Assembly (NCBI RefSeq): GCF_014851395.1
Contig: NW_024043372.1
Coordinates: forward strand, 5,469,490-5,533,489
Direction of reading: 5' to 3'
Length of the DNA stretch: 64,000 nucleotides
From: Micropterus salmoides
Taxonomy: Eukaryota; Chordata; Actinopteri; Centrarchiformes; Centrarchidae
Shown here: positions 11,085-23,300 of the stretch, in pieces
How the letters are laid out: the number at the start of each line of letters is the position of its first letter
How positions within the stretch are numbered: position 1 is the stretch's first letter
The notes under the pieces: generated by a model
What the model saw: the letters and a program-made list of their open reading frames with translations, nothing else
What the model was told of the DNA's origin: nothing
The model's database searches: none
Translations under genes and position numbers: made by a program

Positions 11085-11310
11085 ACACGGTGCGGCTCTG
11101 ACTGAGGAGGTATGATTGCCCGTTAATCGGAAGATCGATGGTTCAATCCCCCGCTGCATGTCGAAGTGACTGGTCAAGATACTGAATCCTGAATTGCCCC
11201 TGGTGGCTGTTCCACTGGTGTAAAAGCGCTCTGAGTGATAGCAAAGACTATGAAGGCGCAATGCAAATAGAGAGCATTTGCATCTGTGAAGTTTTTGGTT
11301 AAACTGACAC
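11085..11310 (+). repeat. tRNA-derived SINE
   Basis: A pol III B-box-like GGTTCAATCC (about 11140-11149) follows a tRNA-like 5' part; the 3' part ends near CAATGCAAATAGAG. The element at 54590-54840 is the same family on the other strand. Confidence 0.55.
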
Positions 11311-11676
11311 AAATTATGAGCTCATCCTCTCATAACTAATACATATTTCTAACTGTTTTGGTTTGGGCTTTTTGAGTTGGGGTTGTATTAGTGCCTGTTT
11401 TATTTGAAAATCATTCTTTGCCGGTGTGTCTTTAATGTGTCTGAACTTTAATATGTCCCACCTGTGCCTTGTTTGTCACCTTCTCTGTAACAGCTGTTGT
11501 TCATTTGTGTATGTTGTCGAGTCTCTTTGCCATTTCCCTGGATTATTCTGATTATTTTGGATTAATGTTCTTTTGAAATCTGTTTTTGTTCTTTGGATTT
11601 GTTCTCACCTGGACTGCCTGCCAGCTGTTGTCTGTAAGTTACCTTCACTTGGATAAAATAAACACTGTAAAGTGAA

Positions 11677-12183
11677 CAGGGCTGACCCCGAATAGTCGAG
11701 GATTCGATGCTGGATGGAGCCTGATTCGACTGTCAATCTCACAGTCGAACCATCGCAGCGGAAATAGGGATCATGCCATTTTGGCTATATGGGGGTGCAC
11801 AACGTCTGATTTTACATAGAACTACCAGTTTTCTCCCAATAAGTTAATATACAGCCCATTACAATATACATTTTAATGTTTAATGCTGTAAATAAACATG
11901 TAAAAAGAATAAAACTTTCAATAAATGTTTTTGAAGTGCGTGAATAAATCCAAAATTGTAACCCTAACCCTGGGTCGTCAGTGCGCATGTGTGTAGTGGC
12001 AGTGGAGGAAACTTACTGAAGAGACCGAGCCCCAGCTTCACAGTGTTGTGCCGAGTTGTGTTAAATTGCTACCGTGTGTAACCCCCCCCCCACCCCCGCA
12101 ATCGCCGTGACTACCAGTCGACTATAGGCAGGACTTGACTATTCTGATTCGACTACGTAAATCCTTAGTTGGGGACAGCCCTA
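11677..12183. mobile_element. hAT-type non-autonomous transposon with 8-bp target duplication
   Basis: Ends are CAGGGCTGAC and (reverse complement) TAGGGCTGTC. AAAGTGAA flanks both sides (11669-11676 and 12184-12191). The paralogous flank of gene A has the single empty site GTAAAGTGAATCTGG near 250-262. The 507-bp body has no transposase frame. Eight-base duplications and CAGGG-type ends are established for hAT elements. Confidence 0.8.
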
Positions 12184-13593
12184 AAAGTGAATTTGGTGAA
12201 TCTGGCCTCAGTGTCTGCATTTGGGTCCAGATCCATGATTCCCGTATCTGCCCTTGACAAATCATCCATCCATCAGTTTTTTTAAAAGCCTGACACACTG
12301 CAAAAATGAAAACTTGAAATTGCTTGATTAGATTTTTGATTAAACTAAACAAAAAATAATAAATGGCATTGTAAACTTTGTTAAAATAGTTACAAGAATT
12401 GTATTCAGAAATATTCAGCTGTTTTGAGGCTGAGTCTGTTTTTTTTTTCAGAATTGACATCCCCAGCATTGGAAAAATTTGGTCAGATGGAACATTTGTT
12501 GCTGGCAAAGATAAGTATTTTTTTTGTTGCCATCATAGGCCTACAGGTGAGGATATACTACAGCACGTTGCTACATGAAATCAAATGATTGTGTGTCCTT
12601 GGAACAAATCTGTCAAATGTTAGAGGCTGGTGTGCGGTTTGTTCCAAACACTGTGAATCAAGAAGCGGCAGGTGTCGAAACAGGGGTGAAACTCACCGAA
12701 GCCTCGCTTCACTATGGTCACGTGACATTGACGTTTTGAACCACGCTTTGGAGCAGTGTTTGCGAAACGTCTGTGCTTCGGGATGTCGACACAGCGTCGG
12801 CATGTCAGTGTCAAGTGTCGCCATCCTTAGGGGTTTCCTAACCGGTCCTGCAGGGGTTTTCATTCACATGTCAGTGTTAGACATACCGGGACAGCTCTCC
12901 AGTTCTTCAAGACAACCTGAAGTCAAAAAGGTGAGTATTTTGTTTGAATGTAAATATAGTACTGAAAGTCCGGCTTTGCAGTAGTCACATGTTTAATTCT
13001 TTTGTTTAATCATGTGCTTGATGCTACGCTGTAGCTTGCCTGCTAACTAAGTAGTCAGCTAATGTTAGCATGGTAAACAATGGTTTGATAAATTCCATGT
13101 CTATATGGACCGCAGAGTCGCTATGCATGGTTCAGAAGTGCATAGGGCAATCAGCTGATTGTCAGAGCTCAGAGAACTTTGAACCACTATTCGTTTATGT
13201 ATTACATCAAAATAAATACTGCTAACTAGCATAATTTATATAACGTTACCCTACAGGTGTTTCCCATAAATGTATTTAAGTGTGCCCCACCCACCATGTC
13301 ATTTTGTCAAGGCATTTGCTTGTTATGTTGCACACTCTTAGGTACACATAACACAAAACTAATGCAATACAATGGCTCTGCATTAAAACCTTTCTTTGAT
13401 AGGTATTGTAGTGGTAGGTTTATTGAATCTGTTTGACAGAGGTATTAAATTATTTTAATGGTCAATTTGAAGGCTGTTTATGGTGCTAGTTAACCATGGG
13501 GTTATACTGAGAGGTGATCTTAACATTTTGTCAACTGTACTTTATTTATATATGCATAGGATGGACTAAATATTTCGAACACTTCTCAGTGTA

Positions 13594-13712
13594 AATTACA
13601 TTTTCCTGACGCTTTTATCCAAAGCGACTTACAATTGCTATACATGTCAGAGGTCACACGCCTCTGGAGCAACTAGGGGTTAAGTGTCTTGCTCAGGGAC
13701 ACAATGGTGGAT
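13594..13712 (-). repeat. SINE fragment, minus strand
   Basis: Contains CGCTTTTATCCAAAGCGACT and GGGTTAAGTGTCTTGCTCAG as in the fuller copy at 59084-59287. Confidence 0.6.
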
Positions 13713-14123
13713 GAATGTTGAAATTGGTTGTCAGATGTATATGTACACTCTTTTAAATGCCTGTCTTAAAAGTTTACACTGGACTTGCATGGATCCATCT
13801 TGAATGATACAGTCATGTGTTTCTTTAATGTTTGTTGAAAATAAACATGGAAATTGAAGTGGCTTTGTTTATGGTTTTTGATTATCCTCAAAACTAAAAA
13901 ATCTAGTGCAGTAAGTTCCCTTGAAATTTTGAGTTTTTATACATATGAAAGATAATTTATCTGAACAAAAGATATTTAATTGGTTTGACATTTTTGATGG
14001 GAATATATAGTACGTAGAGCTCAAAATTGTTAAGTTTTTATACAAATGAAAGATAAGTTATCTTGCTGTGAAATTTTGAGTTTTCAGAGCCTTGAAATTT
14101 TTACAGTGCAGGACTAATGCTTG

Positions 14124-14166
14124 TCATATACAAAACTGAAGGGTCAGTGACAGGAAGAGGAAGAAG
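14124..14166 (+). promoter_or_regulatory. Candidate core promoter of gene B
   Basis: CATATACAAAA followed by AGGAAGAGGAAGAAG, in the same order and spacing to the ATG as in gene A; the TATA-like core is weaker (CATATA). Confidence 0.3.
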
Positions 14167-14298
14167 ATAAGAAGTTGGGTGTGTAACATCTCAGGAAATA
14201 GGTCTGCGCAGAAACAGCAACCAACCAATTTAAAGAGGAACTGACAAAACCAAATGGAGTTAGTTTGACTGAAGATTTCAACATCCAAGATCAACAAA

Positions 14299-14338
14299 AT
14301 GAGGAACTTTCTTCTCGTCCTTCTCTCACTACTGACAG
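14299..14338 (+). CDS. Gene B exon 1, signal peptide
   Basis: MRNFLLVLLSLLT then a phase 1 donor GTAAAA. Confidence 0.75.
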
Positions 14339-17300
14339 GTAAAAAGATTTCTGCTGCCTGACTCCTGATTTTACAGATTTGATAGAAAACTGTTACAGCC
14401 TCTTAGTATTTAAGAAGTTTTAATACATCCTGTTTGTGGATTCAGCTACATATTATGCAGCATTGTTCTGGTTCACAAAGTAAAACCAACAGGGTTCTAC
14501 CCTTCCTTCTATAAGTAATGCTCATATAAACATATTTTCTGATTTACTAATTCATCCTACACAACACTGATCCAACCTACAGTCTGTCAATAAAAGGTAA
14601 CTACACAGGTAGTTTTTGTGATTTGAATATCTGAATGTGCAGCCATCAGAGCTGATGTCTGAATATGATACAACATCCAGTCTGTTAATGAAAACATCTC
14701 TTTGTACACAGGAGGTAATGCTTTTTAATGAATTCATGTGGAATTGTTTTTGACAACTCAGAAAGACTTAAACATGGTTTTCTAATATTGAACAAGGACG
14801 CAACAAGAATTCAGACTTATTTGTTGTGGTGTCTACTCTTAAACGTGAAGAAAATACAACCAGAAGTGAAAGTCGTGTAGTCCTGTATGTTCAGAAGATC
14901 CAAACAGGTGCAAAAACCAAACTCATGATAACATTTCTAGCTGCCCTAACTGTGGCAGCAATATTCAAAAAAGGACCGGAAATTCACTGTTCGGTATATA
15001 ATTGTAATGGCAGAATTATGAATGACAATACAATTAATTAGAGCAGCAAAGATTCGATTTGATTAAATCGCCAAGTCTTTTGATAATTGATCAGTCAGTT
15101 TGAGTATTTAAAAAACTCTCATTCCAGCTTCTTAAACCCTTAAACGTGAATATCTTCTGGTTTCTTTACTCCTCTATGACAGTAAACTGAATATTATTGG
15201 GTCACTGACAAAATAAGACATTTAAGGAAGTCATCATGGGTTTTAGGGAACACTGATGAGCTTTTTTTTATTTCACCATTTTTTGAAATTAATACATTAA
15301 TAATGAAAATAATCAACAGATTAATCAATCAATGGCTGCAGCTCTACAGTTAATGCAGGTAAATACTAGAAAAACACCAGGTGTTTGCTGGGCTGTTTAG
15401 ACACCGGACGCTCGGACTCGAGTTAGGGACTCGGACTCGAACGACTTCAGACTCGACTCGGATTCGAGGTGCAGGACTCGTGCAAAATGTTTGTTTTTAG
15501 GAAGCGTCTGATGTTAATTCCCTCCCTCCGTTACCTATAACCTGCCCACGTAACACGTAGTATCTGCTGCTTACATGGTTCTGCACTGTAAGTTAAAAAC
15601 AGGTGACAGTTTTATTTAGTTAACTTTACACTGGGTTTGAGAGTCAACAGGGTTTGTTGACTTACAGTAGTTTATAAGCTGTCATTAATTGTAGATGCAT
15701 TGTACATTAGGCTACATGGTTGTGCTCTGTAAGTTAAAAACAGGTTACAGGTTTATTGTTGATTATGCAACTTCACAGTTTTATTTAGTTAACGTTATAT
15801 GGGGTTTAAGAGTCTGGGAATGTGTTGACATCCAGTATTTAATAAGCCGTCAATAATTGCATTGCACATTGCATGGTTGTGCTCTGTAAATGAAAAACAG
15901 GTTACAGTTACAGAATTCCTTATAGCCATGCAGTTTTATAAGCAACCTGGATTGAATGCAGCAGGTGATGCAACATTTGTAATAACCACGAGAGACTTGA
16001 GACTTGAATTGGACTCTTGCTCAGAGACTCTGTTAGACACTAATGTAACTAATTTATGTGAATATGAAGCCTTACGACCCCTGTTTGTATGGCCCTGGGT
16101 ATCATTCATTGTCAACATTTCCAAGAAACTTGGCCTGTATCACCACCACCTTATAATTCTGAGATGTTTACAGATGTCATGGACCACACTGAAAGGTTTG
16201 CAGCTTAGAACTGCTGCCTTGAGGTAGCTAAGCTTTGAATACAGTATTTACATTTGGATAGATTCCAGTTTAATCCAGTACATTTTTAAACAAAGCCATT
16301 TAAACAAATCAGCCCTATTTTATCATCTGCATTTACTAAGTATTGGCCATTTAGAAACAATGAACACGAGCTAAAAGTTTACACGGTGAACTTGTTAGCA
16401 AACTGTTGATCCAAACACATCCAGCAGAAACACAGCAATACCAGCATTCATTTTGAGCCGAGTGTCTGGCCACCTGAACAATGTGAGCCCCAATATTTAC
16501 TCTGTTTTACCAGCTGATTGGTCCAGATAGTCACAGCTTTAAAAAAAAAAAACCAACAACAGGAGGGTAGTTTTCCAGAGCAGTATTGTGATCAACAAGA
16601 CTAAAGAAGTTTAAAAGACAGTAGAAACTAATAACAGCAGAGCTCATCCTCACACTCTATATTTCCTCCTACAGCCATTAACTGATTCATCTTTGTGATC
16701 TACTGATGCAGAAAGAGTTCATTCAGACTGCTGCAGTTGCTCTGGGATTGTTTCCGTGTCTGACATGATGTGAACTTTTGTCTTTGTCTGATCTACAGGT
16801 TGTGAGGCCTCGTCTGACGAGTCTAAAGTGAAGGGATGCAGAAAAGGATGGGTTGAATTCACCTGCAAATATCCAAAAACAACTGAAACATATAAACATA
16901 TTAATGTAGTTATTCCCAAAAACACAACCATAAAAAGCACTAAAAAGGATGTTTGGGAAAACAACACTGTATCACTGTACCATGATACAAAAAGTAAAAC
17001 TCTCAGGGTGGCCATTAAACAAATACAGCAAGAGGACTCTGGGACGTACACGTGTAAATTTAACAATGAAATCAAGAAACTGGAATTGGAAGTTGGTAAG
17101 AGAAATACAAATATAATTCAACAAATAAACATAAATATTCTAACATAACATGTAACAACTACTCCACATGTATCAAACTGCGGTTTTGTGTTGTTCTTTT
17201 TATATTTTCTTATGTTTAACCACTCCTTTGAATTCTTGCTGTGTTTTATATTTTGGGATTTTCTGTGCACCTGTGAAGAACATGATACTTCTGGTTTTAA

Positions 17301-20300
17301 AAGGTGCTCTAGAAACAACATTTTCCTACTTACTTACATTTCACTTTTTTGCCTTGTTTATTTGCAGAGACAGGCGACTGCCAGAGACAATTTATTCAAA
17401 CTGCGTACAGAACAGCTAAAACCACCATCAGATGTAATTACACAGGAAACAAATACAAGTTCTTCTGCAAAGACAACGGTTTCATCTGTGAAGATATTTT
17501 ATCAACAAAATCCTCTCTGAAGTCAAAGGGGACATTCACTCTCACAGAAACCAAGAGTGGCTTCAGCATGTCCATCAGTAACGTGTCCTCACATGATGCT
17601 GGTGTCTACTGGTGTGGAGTGGAAACACATGAAGGAAGTTACAGAGCTTCTCTCAGAAAGATAAAGCTGGAAGTTAAAGGTGAGCAGCAAACATCTGACA
17701 CTTTTAGCTTTGATTTACTCACACAGATAATTTTGGTGTCTCTGAAATATGTTGTCACTCAAATGCTGTCTGTCTGTCTGTCTCTCTACAGCTTTTATTA
17801 CTAACTTTACAAAGTCTCCAACTGTTGGACAAAATCTCACATACTATTGTAAAAATCGAAGTGATTCTCTGACAAACATGTTCATCTGTAAGGGAGAAGA
17901 TCCATCTATATGTCAACCTCTAGTAAGCACCGCACAGCGCAACAAGAACACTGGGAGGTTTTCCATGAAGGAGGACAAAGACAAGAAATATACCATAACA
18001 GTGAGAGAAGTAACAACAGACGACACTGGGACATACTGGTGTGGAGCAGAAAGCACTAACGAAACACTCAGCAACAAATTCTTCCACAAAATGGTGATGA
18101 TTGTAGGTGAGTGATGTTGTTTTATTGTGTGGATGTAATCTGACCCTGGTTCAGATTGTAGGAGGGCAACTGAGGGAGGACGAGCATGAAAAGAAAGCTT
18201 TAGTAGTGATTGATTACTGCTGGACTTTTATTTCATCTTAAAAAGTTATTTGAATAAATATTATGTTTTCATTCAATAGAGTGTTACAACCCAGCTCGTT
18301 AGGGTAGGGCAGTAACAAGGTATTTGGGTTAAATTAAGGTGGTAAGGACAACTGAATTCAAGTTGAGTCAAAGTTTAATTAAATGAGTTGTCTCCAAAAA
18401 AAACACAACAAAAGGAGGCTATGTAGGTACTGACAAAAAAACACTTAACAAAAGGAGGTCAGTACCTACATGCTGTACAGGAATGTAGTGTAACCAAACA
18501 AACAATTTTCCCCCTTAAAGGGTGCCACTCACACTCTAGTTCACAAAGGTTTTTACTGACAAGAGTCACTTAAGCCGGCAACCGACAAACAGATCAGATT
18601 TAAACACTCAAGACATTCACAGGGGTACACAACCAACAACAAGGCGAACTGATCACTGGCTCACAGTCGCCTCGAACTGCAGGAACACAAACTACTTGTA
18701 GGCCAGCTGGTGTTGATTGGTGAGTTCTGGTTGGCAGGTTCGGTAGGCTCCTCGGCCACACCAATCAGACGCCAGCAAACAGCAACCAGGAAGTGGGTGG
18801 TTCCAGGTCCAGGGGAACCAATCCTCGACAGGTGCTTGCCGTGGGGATTTGCATACAGCTCAGAGAACTCCAAAACACAACTACTCTAAGGCAGCCAGCG
18901 GCGGCCGTAACAAGAGTTTCAGGGTCCTGTTTCAGAAAGCAGGTTTAACAAACCCCGAACTCTGAGTTGACTATCAGTTCAATCAACTCTGAGGATGTTT
19001 ATTTATTTATCATACATGCAGCATGATAAATAAATAAAGCATTCATCAATGGATCTCCTGTACAATGATTCACCATGGTGACAGGTAAAGTAAAAGAAGC
19101 AGTAATATAATCTGGGTTGGTTTTCTCTGTGGTAAAGTGCAGAACGTACTTGGCAGCAATAAACAGTGAATACATTTTTACATCACAGAAAAAAACACAG
19201 ATGTAAATAATAAAATTAATGATGACTGAATTCCATTTAGCTGCTTCAGTTTCAGGGTCCTGTTCATGCTGGCTCACTGTCATGACTGACTGGGACACTT
19301 AAAGAAAACAGAGTCGTCTTTAACGTAACACTTACATTTTACCTCTCAGTCATGGCAAGAGCATCCCATTGGACCTGTTCTATTATGGCAAAAATCACTA
19401 TATTTTGGTCAATATTCAGATCACAATTAATTAACACGATTAGTCGTTGACTTTAGAAATATTTTTCAAAATTAAACAGTGGATTTCCTTAAAGTTTAAA
19501 TACAATTCTACTGAAAATCAAAAAGTAAATGTAGTAACATGTTCAGTGGCATCACGGGCTTCACCGTGTCCTGTTATTCTGTTTTCTCTGCGTGATACAT
19601 CAGAGTTTTGAACGTGCTTGATGACCAGCGACACACTGTCTGTGTGCATGCTGTCATATGCTTATGACTCTCTCCTGACTTATTTGAATGAGTTTAGGGT
19701 CTGCCACAGTGTGAAAGGATCGTCTAACAGCTGAATTGGTTTTAACTTTCTTGATGACAAAAAGCTCTCTTCCCATCATCTTTGCTCCAGCTGAACAAAT
19801 ATGCCACATAACACACTGGATTATTAACACGTAAAAATGAGAACATCATTGTGAAACAGAATGTGTCACATTTGTTTTACCTCAATTATATATTTTCATT
19901 GAAAGACAAAATAATTAAAAATTATACTGTACTAATAAGCCACTTAATTATCCTTAAAGTATTTGACTTTTTTTCAAATGGCAGTCAGCTGTGATACCCT
20001 GTCACTGGCAGACTCAGTCTGCATCAAGATCACTTGATGCTATTTATGCTCTTGTTTTCATTTCCTGCACATGTTCAGAGCAGCGTTCTGCAGTGACATG
20101 AGCAGCAGGACTGTATGAGCAACAACCAAAAAGCTGTTGAGTTTTATCAACACAGATCTACTGTTGAGTGTTTCACTATGCATGTTTAGAAAGTGTTCCT
20201 GTTCCAAACTGGCTGTAAAGAGAACTTTCTGTGAGAAAAGAAATCAGAGAATTTTCCACAATGTCAACTATTAATTTTACTGTTACTACAAAAGGTCTGT

Positions 20301-23300
20301 AACACAATAGATGTTTTTTTAATAGCAGATGTTTTGAATTGTCACAGCAGGAAGAGCACAGGTTAGTAATATAATAATAGTGATGGTTTCTATGTCAAGT
20401 GTCCCAGTAAGTCACAAGTCAGCATGAACAACACCAGGACGCTGAAACTGAAGCAGCTAAATTAATCTGAAATTTAAACTCAAGGCCAATTTAATAAATG
20501 TAAAGAAAAAAAAGACGTCTAAATTTGCTCCAAGAGTTTTCTATCAATTTTGCTATTTTTTTCAGTATCACCAACTTCATCCACATCTCCTGTTATTTCA
20601 ACCCAGTCAACTACTGTGTCTGCTGAGAGTCGTGGTAAGAGAGCATGTTTGATATCTTAAACCTTCTGCTGCAGAAGAGCAAGAGGCGTGGGAGGAGGAA
20701 TGTTTTAAAAACTTTTAAAATGTACTCCTAAATTCCTCAACACAGCTCCAGATGATGATGACTGTGTTTTAAACAGGTCTATAAAGACTGTTACACAGTA
20801 GACTGTATTCAAAGCAAATGTTTTGACTTGTCACAGTAGAAAAAGGTTTTATTAACAATAATTATGTATCCTTTTCTATTTAATTGTCCCAGAAAGTCAT
20901 AACAGTGAGTCAGCATGAACAACACCAGGACCCTGGAACTGAAGCGGCTAAATAAACTCAGTCTCATTCAATTCAATTCAATTCAAATTAGCTTTATTGG
21001 CATGAATGTGTAACAACAATATTGCCAAAGCATCTTACAAACTACATAAGAACAATCAACCCCATACATTTCATTAAACAAGTAATTAAAGTGTAAAATA
21101 ATTAAAGCATATGTGTGTTTGTGTAAGAAAAATTTAAATATATTTTAAAAAATTTAATAAAATAAATAAATAAAACATTAAGCATCTCTGTGTGTAAACA
21201 AAAATATATTAAAAAGTTAAAATAAAATAAATAAATAAAACAGTAAGCGTGTGTGTGTGTGTGTATGCGTGTGTGTGTGTGTTAAAAAAAATGAATGAGA
21301 CACTTGTAGCTCATTTCCTGGACCAAAGTGACTTACAATTGCTATATATATCAGAGGTTGCACGCCTCAGGAACAACTAGGGGTTAAGTGTCTTGTTCAT
21401 GGACACACTGATGGATGTATCACAATCTCACACATCAAAGGCATGTGGATTATCCACTGCTCCATCACCACCCCTAAATTTAATATTTAAGTTCTGTAAA
21501 TGTCCACTTAAATCTACTCAACACAAACAAATCTGAATGGTAATAACCCGTATTTAACAGAGTCGTCTTTAACGTAACACTTACATTTTACCTCTCAGTC
21601 ATGGCAAGAGCATCCCATTGGACCTGTTCTATTATGGCAAAAATCACTATATTTTGGTCAATATTCAGATCACAATTAATTAACACGATTAGTCGTTGAC
21701 TTTAGAAATATTTTTCAAAATTAAACAGTGGATTTCCTTAAAGTTTAAATACAATTCTACTGAAAATCAAAAAAGTAAATGTAGTAACATGTTCAGTGGC
21801 ATCACGGGCTTCACCGTGTCCTGTTATTCTGTTTTCTCTGCGTGATACATCAGAGTTTTGAACGTGCTTGATGACCAGCGACACACTGTCTGTGTGCATG
21901 CTGTCATATGCTTATGACTCTCTCCTGACTTATTTGAATGAGTTTAGGGTCTGCCACAGTGTGAAAGGATCGTCTAACAGCTGAATTGGTTTTAACTTTC
22001 TTGATGACAAAAAGCTCTCTGCCCATCATCTTTGCTCCAGCTGAACAAATATGCCACATAACACACTGGATTATTAACACGTAAAAATGAGAACATCATG
22101 TGAAACAGAATGTGTCACATTTGTTTTACCTCAATTATCATATTTTCATTGAAAGACAAAATAATTAAAAATTATACTGTACTAATAAGCCACTTAATTA
22201 TCCTTAAAGTATTTGACTTTTTTTCAAATGGCAGTCAGCTGTGATACCCTGTCACTGGCAGACTCAGTCTGCATCAAGATCACTTGATGCTATTTATGCT
22301 CTTGTTTTCATTTCCTGCACATGTTCAGAGCAGCGTTCTGCAGTGACATGAGCAGCAGGACTGTATGAGCAACAACCAAAAAGCTGTTGAGTTTTATCAA
22401 CACAGATCTACTGTTGAGTGTTTCACTATGCATGTTTAGAAAGTGTTCCTGTTCCAAACTGGCTGTAAAGAGAACTTTCTGTGAGAAAAGAAATCAGAGA
22501 ATTTTCCACAATGTCAACTATTAATTTTACTGTTACTACAAAAGGTCTGTAACACAATAGATGTTTTTTTAATAGCAGATGTTTTGAATTGTCACAGCAG
22601 GAAGAGCACAGGTTAGTAATATAATAATAGTGATGGTTTCTATGTCAAGTGTCCCAGTAAGTCACAAGTCAGCATGAACAACACCAGGACGCTGAAACTG
22701 AAGCAGCTAAATTAATATGAAATTTAAACTCAAGGCCAATTTAATAAATGTAAAGAAAAAAAAGACGTCTAAATTTGCTCCAAGAGTTTTCTATCAATTT
22801 TGCTATTTTTTTCAGTATCACCAACTTCATCCACATCTCCTGTTATTTCAACCCAGTCAACTACTGTGTCTGCTGAGAGTCGTGGTAAGAGAGCATGTTT
22901 GATATCTTAAACCTTCTGCTGCAGAAGAGCAAGAGGCGTGGGAGGAGGAATGTTTTAAAAACTTTTAAAATGTACTCCTAAATTCCTCAACACAGCTCCA
23001 GATGATGATGACTGTGTTTTAAACAGGTCTATAAAGACTGTTACACAGTAGACTGTATTCAAAGCAAATGTTTTGACTTGTCACAGTAGAAAAAGGTTTT
23101 ATTAACAATAATTATGTATCCTTTTCTATTTAATTGTCCCAGAAAGTCATAACAGTGAGTCAGCATGAACAACACCAGGACCCTGGAACTGAAGCGGCTA
23201 AATAAACTCAGTCTCATTCAATTCAATTCAATTCAAATTAGCTTTATTGGCATGAATGTGTAACAACAATATTGCCAAAGCATCTTACAAACTACATAAG

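Larger units (their letters stand above)
9944..14120. other. Intergenic A-B
   Basis: No supported gene. It holds the 3' flank of A (to about 10260), an ATTCA run (about 10370-10398), a tRNA-derived SINE (11085-11310), a hAT copy (11677-12183), a slightly GC-richer unassigned stretch (about 12650-12830), and a SINE fragment (about 13594-13712). Confidence 0.5.

Noticed and set aside
11085..11310. Possible tRNA genes at B-box-like sequences
   Set aside because: The A/B boxes lie in repeated SINE bodies with degenerate tRNA parts, not in foldable stand-alone tRNAs.
12589..12984. 131-residue plus-strand frame in the A-B intergenic region
   Set aside because: No recognisable domain; slightly GC-richer, probably repeat-derived DNA.
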